Shown piece by piece: positions 8,278 through 17,084 of a DNA stretch of 39,268 nt. The DNA comes from a virus: positions 1-39,268 of the IMG/VR virus record IMGVR_UViG_3300032177_000031. One strand, 5' to 3'. Under the pieces are notes generated by a model. That model was not told the origin of the DNA, did not search any database, and saw nothing but the letters and a program-made list of their open reading frames with translations. Numbering within the stretch: the first letter of the stretch is position 1; each line of letters opens with the position of its first letter. The position numbers and the translations under genes were made by a program.

Positions 8278-10182
8278 ATGGCTTTTATCTGGAACCCAAA
8301 CCCAACTCCACCACCTCCAATTGTACCGAAATCGGTACCACCAGGAGAAGTGTCTTATGATGTAGCACTTGTCGCTAATAATGTGAACTACGGTGGGGTG
8401 CTGCGATATAACACCGCAAACAAAGCGTTTGACATCATCTATGAATTTCCGACACTGAATGTTACGAGGGGGGTGTTTGAGAATGGATTTTTTGAGACTG
8501 CGAACATCGGAAACGCATTTATCAATGTTGCCGACATATCGCAAGCCACGTTAAACACAGCCAACATCACGAATGCGACGATCACCTTTGGATATGTCAC
8601 TGGAAGCCCCACTTCAAATATGGGAATAGCGTCAAAATTCTATGTGGACAACGCAACTGCGGCCCTCTCAAGTGGCAGTGGTGCAGATAACACCTCCAAT
8701 ATATTTACTACAGCGGGAGATTTATTGGTGGGGTTTGCACCCAACACAGCACATAGACTTGGGGTGGGAAGTGATGGACAGGTCCTCTCCGTGTTCTCAT
8801 CTTCATCTGTTAAACAATCCTGGCTGTCAGCGGGGGGGAGTCAATCGGGGAGGGGTGTGCGAATGGGCACTCACCACCACCCATCCAAGAAACTTTTTCA
8901 AGTTCTCCTCATACATGCAGATGGAATCTTTATGAATGATGGTGCATATGTGACGGGGTGGGATAACGTTGTTGCAGATATCACGATTACTGGTGCGGGG
9001 GGTCTTGATAGCAACAGCGTGGAGTCTTCCAGTGCTTGGTACGAGGTGTATGCTATTCGCAACAGTACTTCGGGCGCGAAAGCTTTATTGCTGCATCGTA
9101 TGATATCTCGTGACCTTGATGCACACTGGCTCGCAACACTAACACACATAACAATGCTAAGAGCGGGTAATGCTGGTCTCTCTGCCCAAGAGGATCGTTA
9201 CATTGAGAAAGTATCACAAAGTTTCGTTGCTACTCACACGGGCTCGCTCGCAACAGTAGATTTATACCTCGAACGACAGGGAAACCCAGTGGGCGACATG
9301 TGGGTTTCCCTCCAAAATGATGATGGAGTTGGAAATGCTACCGGAAGTCCTCTATGTACGTCCGTTCTAGTAGCCTCGAAAACGTTACCGACCGCGGGGA
9401 TTGTTCGCTTTGTCTTTGATACTACAACCAACCTTACAACAGGTAACCGTTATCATCTCGTTGCAGAGGGGGATTGGCCGTACAGAGCAACTACGACGGA
9501 TGCGAATACGGTGGCTATTCGGGGTAACACGGCTCCGCTCGACCCAGGACAACAAATATGGATGGCGAATGTGGGATATACAAGCGGAAATCTCACTTTA
9601 GGTTCTGGGTACGGAGATTGCCGCATATGGAATGTTTACACATCTCAGTGGATGACTGCTGCAAATACTATTGGATTGGCTGGTCCCTCCGATCTCTATT
9701 TTAGTATCAATGCAGAGCAGAACCGAACTTCTCTGTCCTTACCCAGTGGTTATAATCAGTATTCCCTAATAAGCTATGTTAGAAACAATTCCTCAAGTAA
9801 TTTTAAGGAGTATCAGCAACATAATAGAACACTCTCTATGGGACATGAGAATGATTGGTTAGTGTATCAACAAGGAGCCGCACCAGCCGGAATTATGCCG
9901 TTTGACCTAATAGAGGGGTGTCCACCAATCCCCCTTTCAGTGCGTTTAAGGTGTCTCCCACAACACGCATTTAGTGCAATCGGAATGGGATACAGCACGG
10001 CTTTTGACATACAACCGTTCTCCACAACAGACGTTTCGACGAGAGGACTCTTGACTTATACAGCCACGGACCAAAAGCTGGGTTATAGCAACATCATTAG
10101 TGTTGATGGGTGGAATTATCTAAACGTCTATGCCGTTGCTGGGGGAGACCAGTTCGTTTACGTCAGTTCTTTTACCTTCTAA
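8278..10182 (+). CDS. tail fibre protein, paralogue 4 of 4 (634 aa)
   Basis: A GAGGA ribosome site precedes ATG 8278. The N-terminus MAFIWNPNPTPPPPIVPK and VPPGEVSYDV is close to that of paralogue 3. SPTSNMGIASKFYVD lies at about 109, a degraded GDLLVGFAPNTAHRLGVG at about 145, RGVRMGTHHH at about 192, WYEVYAIRN at about 254, a jelly-roll-like SQSFVATHTGSLATVDL with GNPVGDMWVSL at about 313, and PSGYNQYSLISYVRN at about 489. A segment near residues 400-440 has no obvious equal in paralogue 3, so loops vary by insertion. This is a receptor-binding fibre by family and position; the target is unknown. Confidence 0.8.
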   Translation: MAFIWNPNPTPPPPIVPKSVPPGEVSYDVALVANNVNYGGVLRYNTANKAFDIIYEFPTLNVTRGVFENGFFETANIGNAFINVADISQATLNTANITNATITFGYVTGSPTSNMGIASKFYVDNATAALSSGSGADNTSNIFTTAGDLLVGFAPNTAHRLGVGSDGQVLSVFSSSSVKQSWLSAGGSQSGRGVRMGTHHHPSKKLFQVLLIHADGIFMNDGAYVTGWDNVVADITITGAGGLDSNSVESSSAWYEVYAIRNSTSGAKALLLHRMISRDLDAHWLATLTHITMLRAGNAGLSAQEDRYIEKVSQSFVATHTGSLATVDLYLERQGNPVGDMWVSLQNDDGVGNATGSPLCTSVLVASKTLPTAGIVRFVFDTTTNLTTGNRYHLVAEGDWPYRATTTDANTVAIRGNTAPLDPGQQIWMANVGYTSGNLTLGSGYGDCRIWNVYTSQWMTAANTIGLAGPSDLYFSINAEQNRTSLSLPSGYNQYSLISYVRNNSSSNFKEYQQHNRTLSMGHENDWLVYQQGAAPAGIMPFDLIEGCPPIPLSVRLRCLPQHAFSAIGMGYSTAFDIQPFSTTDVSTRGLLTYTATDQKLGYSNIISVDGWNYLNVYAVAGGDQFVYVSSFTF

Positions 10183-10193
10183 CAGGAAGAACA

Positions 10194-10201
10194 CATAAAT
10201 A
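10194..10201 (+). promoter_or_regulatory. T4-type late promoter motif (CATAAATA)
   Basis: CATAAATA lies in the gap between the last tandem fibre gene and the 110-aa gene, with initiation expected near 10207, 20 bases before ATG 10227. A GAGG ribosome site lies in the leader. It would start an RNA covering the 110-aa and 1517-aa genes. Confidence 0.65.
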
Positions 10202-10226
10202 GAGAGAATAACCAACGAGGTCAAAC

Positions 10227-10559
10227 ATGGCAGGATATGTCCCAATCGAAATAGAACAATACTCCACATTCTCTCGACTCATCACGATCAGAAAATCCGA
10301 TGGTACCGCACAAAATCTCTCTGGATACACGGCGAATACTCAAATGAGGAAATCGCATTATACATCTGTTTCAGAGACGATCACGACAACCATCACCAAT
10401 TCCGCAAACGGGGAAATTACTCTCTCTATGACACGAGCCAACACAGCAAATCTCACACAAGGACGATACTTCTATGATCTAATAACCACAACAGGTGGAG
10501 GGGTTACTCAAAGGATTATCGAGGGAATAGTGGTCGTCAGTCCAGGAGTTACAAGGTAA
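10227..10559 (+). CDS. small beta-rich virion structural protein (110 aa)
   Basis: The pattern EIEQYSTFSRLITIRKSDG, NLSGYTANTQMRKS, ITLSMTRANTANLTQGRY and RIIEGIVVVSPGVTR matches a small structural-protein family common near fibre genes of T4-like cyanophages (recalled, not searched). The fold looks like an Ig-like or BppU-N-like beta-sandwich, which suggests an adaptor between baseplate and fibre. A late-promoter motif and a GAGG site lie upstream, and the next gene starts one base after its stop, so it is probably coupled to the 1517-aa fibre. The adaptor role is inferred. Confidence 0.7.
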   Translation: MAGYVPIEIEQYSTFSRLITIRKSDGTAQNLSGYTANTQMRKSHYTSVSETITTTITNSANGEITLSMTRANTANLTQGRYFYDLITTTGGGVTQRIIEGIVVVSPGVTR

Positions 10560-10560
10560 A

Positions 10561-13500
10561 ATGGATGCAGCAGATATTTTTGTAACAATTAAAGGGACCG
10601 CTAAAACTAGCGTAGTGTCGGCCCCAAGTGGTCATGCGTCAAAACTTGTCGAATTGGTAGACGTAAATGCGATTCCGCTAGCAAATGGTGATGTCCTCAC
10701 CTACATTTCTGCGAACGGAAAATTTGAATTTCATCCTGGGGCTGGAAGTACATCAAATGCCTTCGGAACCATCAATATCGCGGGGCAAAATAATGTTATC
10801 GCCCACAGTAGTTCCGATACCGTAAAATTCATTGCCGGTACGGGTATTCTTCTCACGACAGATAACGTGAACAGCAGCGTTACCGTAGTGGCCACAGGAG
10901 GTTCTGCTGTAGATCAGTTCGCTAGAGATAAAGCCAACGCAGCAGATGTCACAGCACACGCTGCGTTCAATGAAGCGAACATTGCATTTACTCTAGCAAC
11001 AACAGCAAATACTGTTGCGGCTTCCTCATACACTCAAGCGAACATTGCAACCACTAATGCCGATGCTGCATTTGCTGTTTCTAATACCGCAAATACAACA
11101 GCACACGCTGCGTTCAATGAAGCGAACATTGCATTTACTCTAGCAACAACAGCAAATACTGTTGCGGCTTCCTCATACACTCAAGCGAACATTGCAACCA
11201 CTAATGCCGATGCTGCATTTGCTAAAGCAAATGGTGCGATCTATACCGCAGCACAAATCCGTGCGAATATCAGCAATACAGCACCGATCAACTACAGCCA
11301 GTCTACGGGTATTATTTCCCATGAACTTTCAGGAGCCACGGCATCGGGGTATGGTGATGCGGCTACCGTACCTAAAATTGTAGTGAATTCCAGCGGGCAC
11401 ATCACTTCTGTAGTGAACACCGCTATACAAATTTCCGGTAATGCCATTGTTTCTGGATTTGTTTCAGCTAATCACGTTTTTGATCTGCGAGTTTCATTGA
11501 ATGCCACTTCTGTAGCTGTGGGGACTTGGACTTCGCAAAACTGTTCTGAAACCTCCGACTGGTTTGCGGTTGCTTGGTCCCCAGAACTGGGAATTTTTGC
11601 AGCAATTGCATCTGCGGGAACAAATCAAGTTATGACCTCCCCTGATGGTATTACCTGGACTTCGCGTTCAGCAGCAGCGGGGAACTTTTGGTACGCACTT
11701 ACTTGGGCACCGCAAATAGGAACTTTTTGCGCCGTTGCTCTTGGTGGAGAGGTTATGACTTCCCGTGATGGTATCATTTGGACTTTGAGAACTCAATCAC
11801 AATCTAGTCAATGGGTTGATGTTGAGTGGTCCCCGCAATTAGGACTCTTTGTAGTTGTGTCTGCGGGAGCGATGATGACTTCTCCTGATGGTATTAACTG
11901 GACAAATAGGACTCCGGCTGAACCAAATCAATGGCGCTCGTCAGTTTGGTCTCCAGAACTGGGAATTTTTGTATCTGTGTCAGCAGATGGAACTAATAGG
12001 GTTCAGACCTCTCCTGATGGTATTACGTGGACTGCTAGAGCCGCCTCTGAAGCCAGTTCATGGTTCTCTGTTGAGTGGGGGGACGAACTAGGACTCTTTG
12101 TGGCAGTTGCATCTGCGGGAACAAATCAAGTTATGACCTCCCCTGATGGTATTACGTGGACTTCGCGTTCATCACCAGTCAGTGATTGGAATGATATTAG
12201 CTGGTCCCCTGAGTTAAAAGTCTTTGCGGCGATTGGTTTCAGTGGTTCAAATCCAAAAATCATGCACTCAGTAAATGGTATCACATGGACTACCAGACAA
12301 CAACCAGAAGTTGCAGGATGGAGACGAATTGCTTGGTCCCCAGAATTGGGTATTTTTGTAGCCGTTGCCAGTAGCGCAACAAATAGAGTTATGTCCTCCA
12401 CTGAAGTAGGTCTGTATAGAACTATAAAAAACGCTAGAAACTTAGCGAACACAGCAAATTCCACAGGACAAGCAGCCTTCGATAAAGCGAACAGTGCGAT
12501 CTACACGGCAGCACAAATCAGAGCAAATATTTCCAATACAGCACCTATCAACTACAATTCAACGACAGGTGTTATCTCTCTCCCATCGACTGCGAACGGA
12601 CAGACACTTATCGGAAACACAGTGTCCGGTGCATTCGATGTGGCAACCCTCACTCAGGGAACGGGTATATTGATAACGAATGATAAAGGTTCGATCACGA
12701 TTGCTTCGTCGGGTGCAGGTGCTGCTGTCGATCAATTTTCGCGGGATCACGGTAACGGAGCTTTCGATAAAGCGAACAGTGCGATCTACACGGCAGCACA
12801 AATCAGAGCAAATATTTCCAATACAACCCCAATCCTCTATGATCCTACTACGGGTGTGGTTTCCCTCACGACCGTCCCAGTGACATTAGGGGGAACGGGG
12901 CAGACTTCCTATTCCAACGGCGATCTCCTGATTGGCAACACGATGTCTGGTGGATTGGATCGTGCAAATCTCACTCAAGGTTCCGGTATCCAAATCACCA
13001 ATGAAAACGGTAAAGTTACTATTCGTGCAACCGCTGGTAAAGTATATTATTTTGAGTATTCCGGTCAATCAGATGTGGTTCCGTATCATAAACTGTTGAG
13101 CGCACCTTCGACTCATGCTGAAAATACGGTTGTAAAATCATTCACCACAATCAGTTCCTTTGTCCTCATGACTTCCTTCATCACGGAGCCAGGTGAACCG
13201 AATGTCACGCTCCTTCCATCGGGAACCTATGGTAGACACATTCACGCTACGACAGGTGGTAATGGACATGTCGCACAATTGCGTATTGAACTCTACAAAT
13301 ACGCGGCGAATGGTTTGGAAACGCTTTTACGCACAGGGGATTCCCCACAATTTGATGCTGGAAATGCCGTTGATCTTTTGTCATGGAATGTCACCGATCC
13401 AGTGGGGTATGATCTAGTTATCACAGATCGACTCCTTATGAAAATGTACGGAACCCGTATCACTGGTGGTGGGGGCACCGTCACCATTACCGTTTATACG

Positions 13501-15114
13501 GAAGGGAATTCAAGAGCGTCATACGCTACTACCAGCATTCAGGGTATCGCAGGAGCGGGAGTCACGTCTGTAGCTGGTCGCATAGGTGCGGTTCTCCTCA
13601 ACACGAATGATGTCACAGAAAATGCAGCGGGTCCATATTATTTCACCGCCGCAAAAGTTCGTGCGAATATCAGCAATACGGCACCGATCAACTACAATTC
13701 AACCACAGGTGTTATCTCTCTCCCATCGACTGCCAATGGTCAGACACTCATCGGAAATACCGTTTCAGGTGCATTTGATGTGGCAACGCTGACTCAGGGA
13801 ACCGGTATCTCAATCACCAACGACAAAGGTTCTATTACTATTGCGGCGACAGGTGGAAGTGCCATCGATCAATTTGCAAGAGACCACGGCAACGGAGCGT
13901 TCGATAAAGCGAACAGTGCAATCTTTACCGCAGCACAGATCAGAGCCAACATCAGCAATGCCTATCCTGTCTATTACGATGCGACAACGGGGGTCGTCTC
14001 CTTTGTTCCTGCAACAGCGAACGGACAGACGCTCATTGGTAACACAGTTTCAGGAACTTTTGATGTCAACATGATTGCACAGACCGCGCCTGTCATTGTA
14101 GTCAACGGAAAGGGAACTGTTACCCTCAGTCACGCTTCTTCAGGAGTCGTCGCTACAGTCTACGGGAATGCGTCGATTGTTCCTTCAGTCACCGTCGATG
14201 CGTTTGGACATATCACTGGGGCTGTGAATACGACGATTGCAATAGATGCCGCCGCAATTGCAACAGGAATTCTCAGTGTTGTCCGTGGAGGTACAGGACA
14301 GTCTGCCTACACGAACGGAGAAATCCTTATCGGGAATACGGGTTCTACTGGACTTGATAAAGCGACGATTGCACAATCCGCTCCTATCATCATTACAAAC
14401 TTACAAGGATCAATCACAGTCAGTCATGCACGTTCTGGTGTGACCGCTCTTGACTCGTATGGATCAGGTGCAATTATTCCTGTCATTGCTGTAGACGCGA
14501 ACGGACATTTGACCGCAGTTGTCAACACTGCAATTGCAGGACTCTCAACGGGAGTCTTGACAACAGGCATTCTCCCAGTCGCAAGAGGGGGCACTGGTAA
14601 GGACGCTACAGGACTTGCGAACGGACAACTCCTTATCGGGAATACAGTCAACACAGGCTTCGATCTGACGACGATTGCTCAGACAGCCCCAGTTATCGTA
14701 GTCAATGGAAAAGGCACAGTCACTCTCTCCCATGCTTCTTCTGGTGCTGTGGCGACCACTTACGGAAATGGTACATTTATTCCCACTGTGACGGTGGATG
14801 CGTTTGGACATATCACTGGGATAAGCAACACAGCAGTCACTTCGTCGGTTCACAAACAAACCGAAATCAACTTCGGAACCATTCCCTTATCAGAGAATAC
14901 TTATATCATTGTGGACGCCAGTGTGACAACGACTTCTAAAATCATCGGTTCAATAGCCTACGAAGCACCGACAGGAAAAGACCTCGACGAGGTGGAGATG
15001 GATCAGTTCGATCTCAAATTCGGACCAGGAACAGGGCAATTCACTGTCTTTGTGTCAATGGAAAACAATGATTTGTTTTCTGGAAATGTGAAGATAAATT
15101 ATTTGGTTGGTTAA
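10561..15114 (+). CDS. giant modular tail fibre with embedded seven-bladed beta-propeller (1517 aa)
   Basis: Residues 1-60 form an N-terminal docking domain shared with the tailspike encoded at 17085. Residues about 120-230 are Ala/Asn-rich helical shaft repeats of 49-residue period. AAQIRANISNTAPINY linkers follow. Residues about 321-620 hold seven units of about 43 residues of the type W..V.WSPELG.FVAV....VMTSPDGITWTSR, read as a seven-bladed propeller. A second linker copy, a beta-sandwich (about 835-980, starting VYYFEYSGQSDVVPY) and a further linker come next. Three modules of about 95 residues built on LIGNT, IAQTAP, SHASSG and VDAFGHITG follow, then a C-terminal domain from about 1433. 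It starts just after the 110-aa gene. It is likely a distal receptor-binding fibre. Confidence 0.8.
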   Translation: MDAADIFVTIKGTAKTSVVSAPSGHASKLVELVDVNAIPLANGDVLTYISANGKFEFHPGAGSTSNAFGTINIAGQNNVIAHSSSDTVKFIAGTGILLTTDNVNSSVTVVATGGSAVDQFARDKANAADVTAHAAFNEANIAFTLATTANTVAASSYTQANIATTNADAAFAVSNTANTTAHAAFNEANIAFTLATTANTVAASSYTQANIATTNADAAFAKANGAIYTAAQIRANISNTAPINYSQSTGIISHELSGATASGYGDAATVPKIVVNSSGHITSVVNTAIQISGNAIVSGFVSANHVFDLRVSLNATSVAVGTWTSQNCSETSDWFAVAWSPELGIFAAIASAGTNQVMTSPDGITWTSRSAAAGNFWYALTWAPQIGTFCAVALGGEVMTSRDGIIWTLRTQSQSSQWVDVEWSPQLGLFVVVSAGAMMTSPDGINWTNRTPAEPNQWRSSVWSPELGIFVSVSADGTNRVQTSPDGITWTARAASEASSWFSVEWGDELGLFVAVASAGTNQVMTSPDGITWTSRSSPVSDWNDISWSPELKVFAAIGFSGSNPKIMHSVNGITWTTRQQPEVAGWRRIAWSPELGIFVAVASSATNRVMSSTEVGLYRTIKNARNLANTANSTGQAAFDKANSAIYTAAQIRANISNTAPINYNSTTGVISLPSTANGQTLIGNTVSGAFDVATLTQGTGILITNDKGSITIASSGAGAAVDQFSRDHGNGAFDKANSAIYTAAQIRANISNTTPILYDPTTGVVSLTTVPVTLGGTGQTSYSNGDLLIGNTMSGGLDRANLTQGSGIQITNENGKVTIRATAGKVYYFEYSGQSDVVPYHKLLSAPSTHAENTVVKSFTTISSFVLMTSFITEPGEPNVTLLPSGTYGRHIHATTGGNGHVAQLRIELYKYAANGLETLLRTGDSPQFDAGNAVDLLSWNVTDPVGYDLVITDRLLMKMYGTRITGGGGTVTITVYTEGNSRASYATTSIQGIAGAGVTSVAGRIGAVLLNTNDVTENAAGPYYFTAAKVRANISNTAPINYNSTTGVISLPSTANGQTLIGNTVSGAFDVATLTQGTGISITNDKGSITIAATGGSAIDQFARDHGNGAFDKANSAIFTAAQIRANISNAYPVYYDATTGVVSFVPATANGQTLIGNTVSGTFDVNMIAQTAPVIVVNGKGTVTLSHASSGVVATVYGNASIVPSVTVDAFGHITGAVNTTIAIDAAAIATGILSVVRGGTGQSAYTNGEILIGNTGSTGLDKATIAQSAPIIITNLQGSITVSHARSGVTALDSYGSGAIIPVIAVDANGHLTAVVNTAIAGLSTGVLTTGILPVARGGTGKDATGLANGQLLIGNTVNTGFDLTTIAQTAPVIVVNGKGTVTLSHASSGAVATTYGNGTFIPTVTVDAFGHITGISNTAVTSSVHKQTEINFGTIPLSENTYIIVDASVTTTSKIIGSIAYEAPTGKDLDEVEMDQFDLKFGPGTGQFTVFVSMENNDLFSGNVKINYLVG
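10951..11223 (+). repeat. 126-bp perfect direct repeat in the fibre shaft
   Basis: Bases 10951-11076 and 11098-11223 are identical by eye over 126 bp, with a 147-bp offset. Each encodes the shaft segment TAHAAFNEANIAF to TTNADAAFA, in phase with a 49-residue repeat. Perfect identity at synonymous positions points to recent duplication or gene conversion. Confidence 0.9.
11521..12420 (+). repeat. seven-unit propeller-blade repeat region
   Basis: Seven imperfect ~129-bp units encode the beta-propeller blades of the giant fibre. Units 1 and 5 are nearly identical at DNA level over a stretch starting at about 11609 and 12111 (GCATCTGCGGGAACAAATCA and the ~40 bases after it), while other units have drifted. 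This suggests intragenic conversion among blades. Confidence 0.75.
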
Positions 15115-15126
15115 ATAGGAGATACT

Positions 15127-15759
15127 ATGGCATTTCTTCAAAATGAAACCACAGCAGACACCTTGACGGTTGTTCCCGCAGCGGCGAACTCGGCGCGAGT
15201 GAGTTGGTACGATTCAGCAGGACGCGAAACATCGTTTCAGGGCAAGCAGACGTTTATGGCAACGGGAACATTTACTCCCGTGGCGGCTGCAACCGATATC
15301 GTGCGAATCACTGGAAGTGCTACTAAGACGATTAGAGTGTTGTCTATGCAGATCACTACAACAGCCACCGCGAATGGGTCAGCGCAACTTTTCTTAGTGA
15401 AAAGAAGAACTCCTACTCTTGCGGGAACCTTTATTGCTGCCACTTTAGTTCCTGATGATTCCAGTGATGCTGCGGCAACTGCTACTGTTGGGCACTATAC
15501 TGCGAATCCTACCGCACCCACCGTACAATCATCGGGTATTATATGGACGAAGCAATTCGCGGTTCCTGCTGCAATTCCCGCAACGTGGGCTGGGATCACG
15601 GGGGATGCTGTTGTAGAAATGCTACCGTGGAATAATAATATTATTATCTACCCACTCGTCCTTCGTGGTATTAGTCAAGAATTGTTGATTAACTTTGCTG
15701 GTGCAACACTATTGGCTGGACAAACTCATGCCTATAGCGTGATATGGTTGGAGGAGTAA
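15127..15759 (+). CDS. unrecognised virion protein, ~210-aa paralogue 1 of 3
   Basis: I do not recognise the family. It shares with the next two genes the architecture TADTLTVVPAA..ARVSWYDSAGRE at the N-terminus, SATKTIRVLSMQITTTAT in the middle and LRGISQELLINFAGATLLAG ending YSVIWLEE. It is beta-rich, without Cys, signal peptide or membrane span, consistent with a secreted-like trimeric or hexameric virion part. A strong AGGAGA site precedes ATG 15127. Lying between two large adhesins, it may be a capping, hinge or chaperone-like fibre accessory; that is inference from position only. Confidence 0.6.
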   Translation: MAFLQNETTADTLTVVPAAANSARVSWYDSAGRETSFQGKQTFMATGTFTPVAAATDIVRITGSATKTIRVLSMQITTTATANGSAQLFLVKRRTPTLAGTFIAATLVPDDSSDAAATATVGHYTANPTAPTVQSSGIIWTKQFAVPAAIPATWAGITGDAVVEMLPWNNNIIIYPLVLRGISQELLINFAGATLLAGQTHAYSVIWLEE

Positions 15760-15762
15760 ACG

Positions 15763-16434
15763 ATGAGTATTATCAGGTCGGGGAACGGAGTAAATTTTCT
15801 TACTATAGATACTACCAGTAAAGCAATGCGGGCTACCCGATTCACAACATCGGGGCAAGAAGTATCCTATGGTCAAGCACCCACCTTTGCCTGCTCAATT
15901 CAGGCAGTCGGAGCCGTGGCAAATCCTACGGATATCTTTACGATATCAGGAAGTCCAACGAAAATTGTGCGTGTGCTGAGTTTGGCGCACAGCACCACCA
16001 CGACAGCAGCAGGATCAGTGCGCTTCTTCTTGCTCAAACGATTCTCTCCTGATTATTCTGCGTCCGCGACACTTCCAGTACCGATTCCTGGGGTATCATT
16101 GGATAGTTTCATCGGTCCGACTGCGACCTGTTTGACGTTTACTGCAAATCCTCCTCAACTTGGAGGATTGGTGTCTACGATGAATATAAAAACAACAGCT
16201 TCTATGCTGACAACACCTGCGTCTTGGGGGAGTCTCGCACTGGGGTACAATAGATTTTCTCGTGATTCCAGCAATCAAGTAGAAATGATTCCTGCATTCA
16301 GATACATGACGGTTGAACAAGAAGTGACTCTTCGTGGACTCTCAGAGGTATTGGCATTGAATTTCAATGCAGCCGCCTTGGTAGCAGGACAAATTACGTG
16401 GGTGTCATGCTTGTGGACAGAATCAGATAAATAA
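15763..16434 (+). CDS. unrecognised virion protein, ~210-aa paralogue 2 of 3
   Basis: This is the most divergent of the three paralogues (223 aa). It keeps the TTSKAMRATRFTTSGQEVSY N-terminus, SPTKIVRVLSLAHSTTTTAA in the middle and VTLRGLSEVLALNFNAAALV near the end. It has extra residues around LGYNRFSRDSSNQVEMIP, where the other two have ITxDAxVEMLP. GGAGG lies upstream of ATG 15763, four bases after the previous stop, so it belongs to one transcription unit with its neighbours. No function can be named. Confidence 0.6.
   Translation: MSIIRSGNGVNFLTIDTTSKAMRATRFTTSGQEVSYGQAPTFACSIQAVGAVANPTDIFTISGSPTKIVRVLSLAHSTTTTAAGSVRFFLLKRFSPDYSASATLPVPIPGVSLDSFIGPTATCLTFTANPPQLGGLVSTMNIKTTASMLTTPASWGSLALGYNRFSRDSSNQVEMIPAFRYMTVEQEVTLRGLSEVLALNFNAAALVAGQITWVSCLWTESDK
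16426..16433 (+). promoter_or_regulatory. late promoter-like motif (GATAAATA)
   Basis: GATAAATA overlaps the stop codon of the 223-aa gene and lies 20 bases before ATG 16453, the same geometry as the better late promoters. It differs from the consensus at the first position. Confidence 0.5.
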
Positions 16435-16452
16435 TAAAACAAGGAGTAGAAC

Positions 16453-17082
16453 ATGGCGGTCATTAAATCGGGTGCAACAGCAGACCTTCTCACAATCGAT
16501 CCAACGAGCAAAGCGGCTCGCGTTACGCTTTATGATTCGGCGGGTCGGGAAGTGTCCTTTCAAAGTAAAGCGACATTCTGCGCCTCTTCAACATTTACAC
16601 CGGCAGCAACACCCACCGATATGGTGGTGATTTCCGGTAGCGCGTCCAAAACAGTACGTGTGTTATCCTTTGTCATCTCGACAACAAATACAGCAGCGGG
16701 TTCACAGGCGTTTGTGTTAGCGAAGCGAAGCACAGCGGATACTGTGGGTACATCAGTCACTCCAACAGTTGTACCATTCGACTCAAACTTTACGGCTACT
16801 GCCGTTGTCTTACACTATACAGCGAACCCCACAACGGGAGCACTCGTCGGAAACATGAACATCAAGAGGGTCGCCTCACCTGTGGCAATTCCTGCAACGT
16901 GGGCGGGTATCACTAACGATGCGGCAGTAGAAATGCTTCCTTCTGTTGCTCAAGGATTGTCTGTTCTTGCACAACCAGTTACGCTTCGTGGTATCGCACA
17001 GCAACTCGTCTTAAATTTTGCGGGTGCGGCTCTTGTAGCAGGACAGACTCATGCGTATTGCGTTGTATGGACTGAGGAGTAA
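16453..17082 (+). CDS. unrecognised virion protein, ~210-aa paralogue 3 of 3
   Basis: This protein (209 aa) is closest to paralogue 1: TADLLTIDPTSKAARVTLYD and SAGREVSFQSKATF at the N-terminus, SASKTVRVLSFVISTTNTAA centrally, PATWAGITNDAAVEMLP and a final LRGIAQQLVLNFAGAALVAG before YCVVWTEE. AAGGAG precedes the ATG, and the GTG start of the tailspike is two bases after its stop. The three-gene array next to the spike suggests a structural accessory of that appendage. This is inference; no family or enzymatic motif is visible. Confidence 0.6.
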   Translation: MAVIKSGATADLLTIDPTSKAARVTLYDSAGREVSFQSKATFCASSTFTPAATPTDMVVISGSASKTVRVLSFVISTTNTAAGSQAFVLAKRSTADTVGTSVTPTVVPFDSNFTATAVVLHYTANPTTGALVGNMNIKRVASPVAIPATWAGITNDAAVEMLPSVAQGLSVLAQPVTLRGIAQQLVLNFAGAALVAGQTHAYCVVWTEE

Positions 17083-17084
17083 AC

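Noticed and set aside
15110-15117. GTTAAATA at the end of the 1517-aa fibre gene as a late promoter
   Set aside because: It departs from the consensus in the first part of the motif and is only ten bases from the next ATG; kept out of the feature list.
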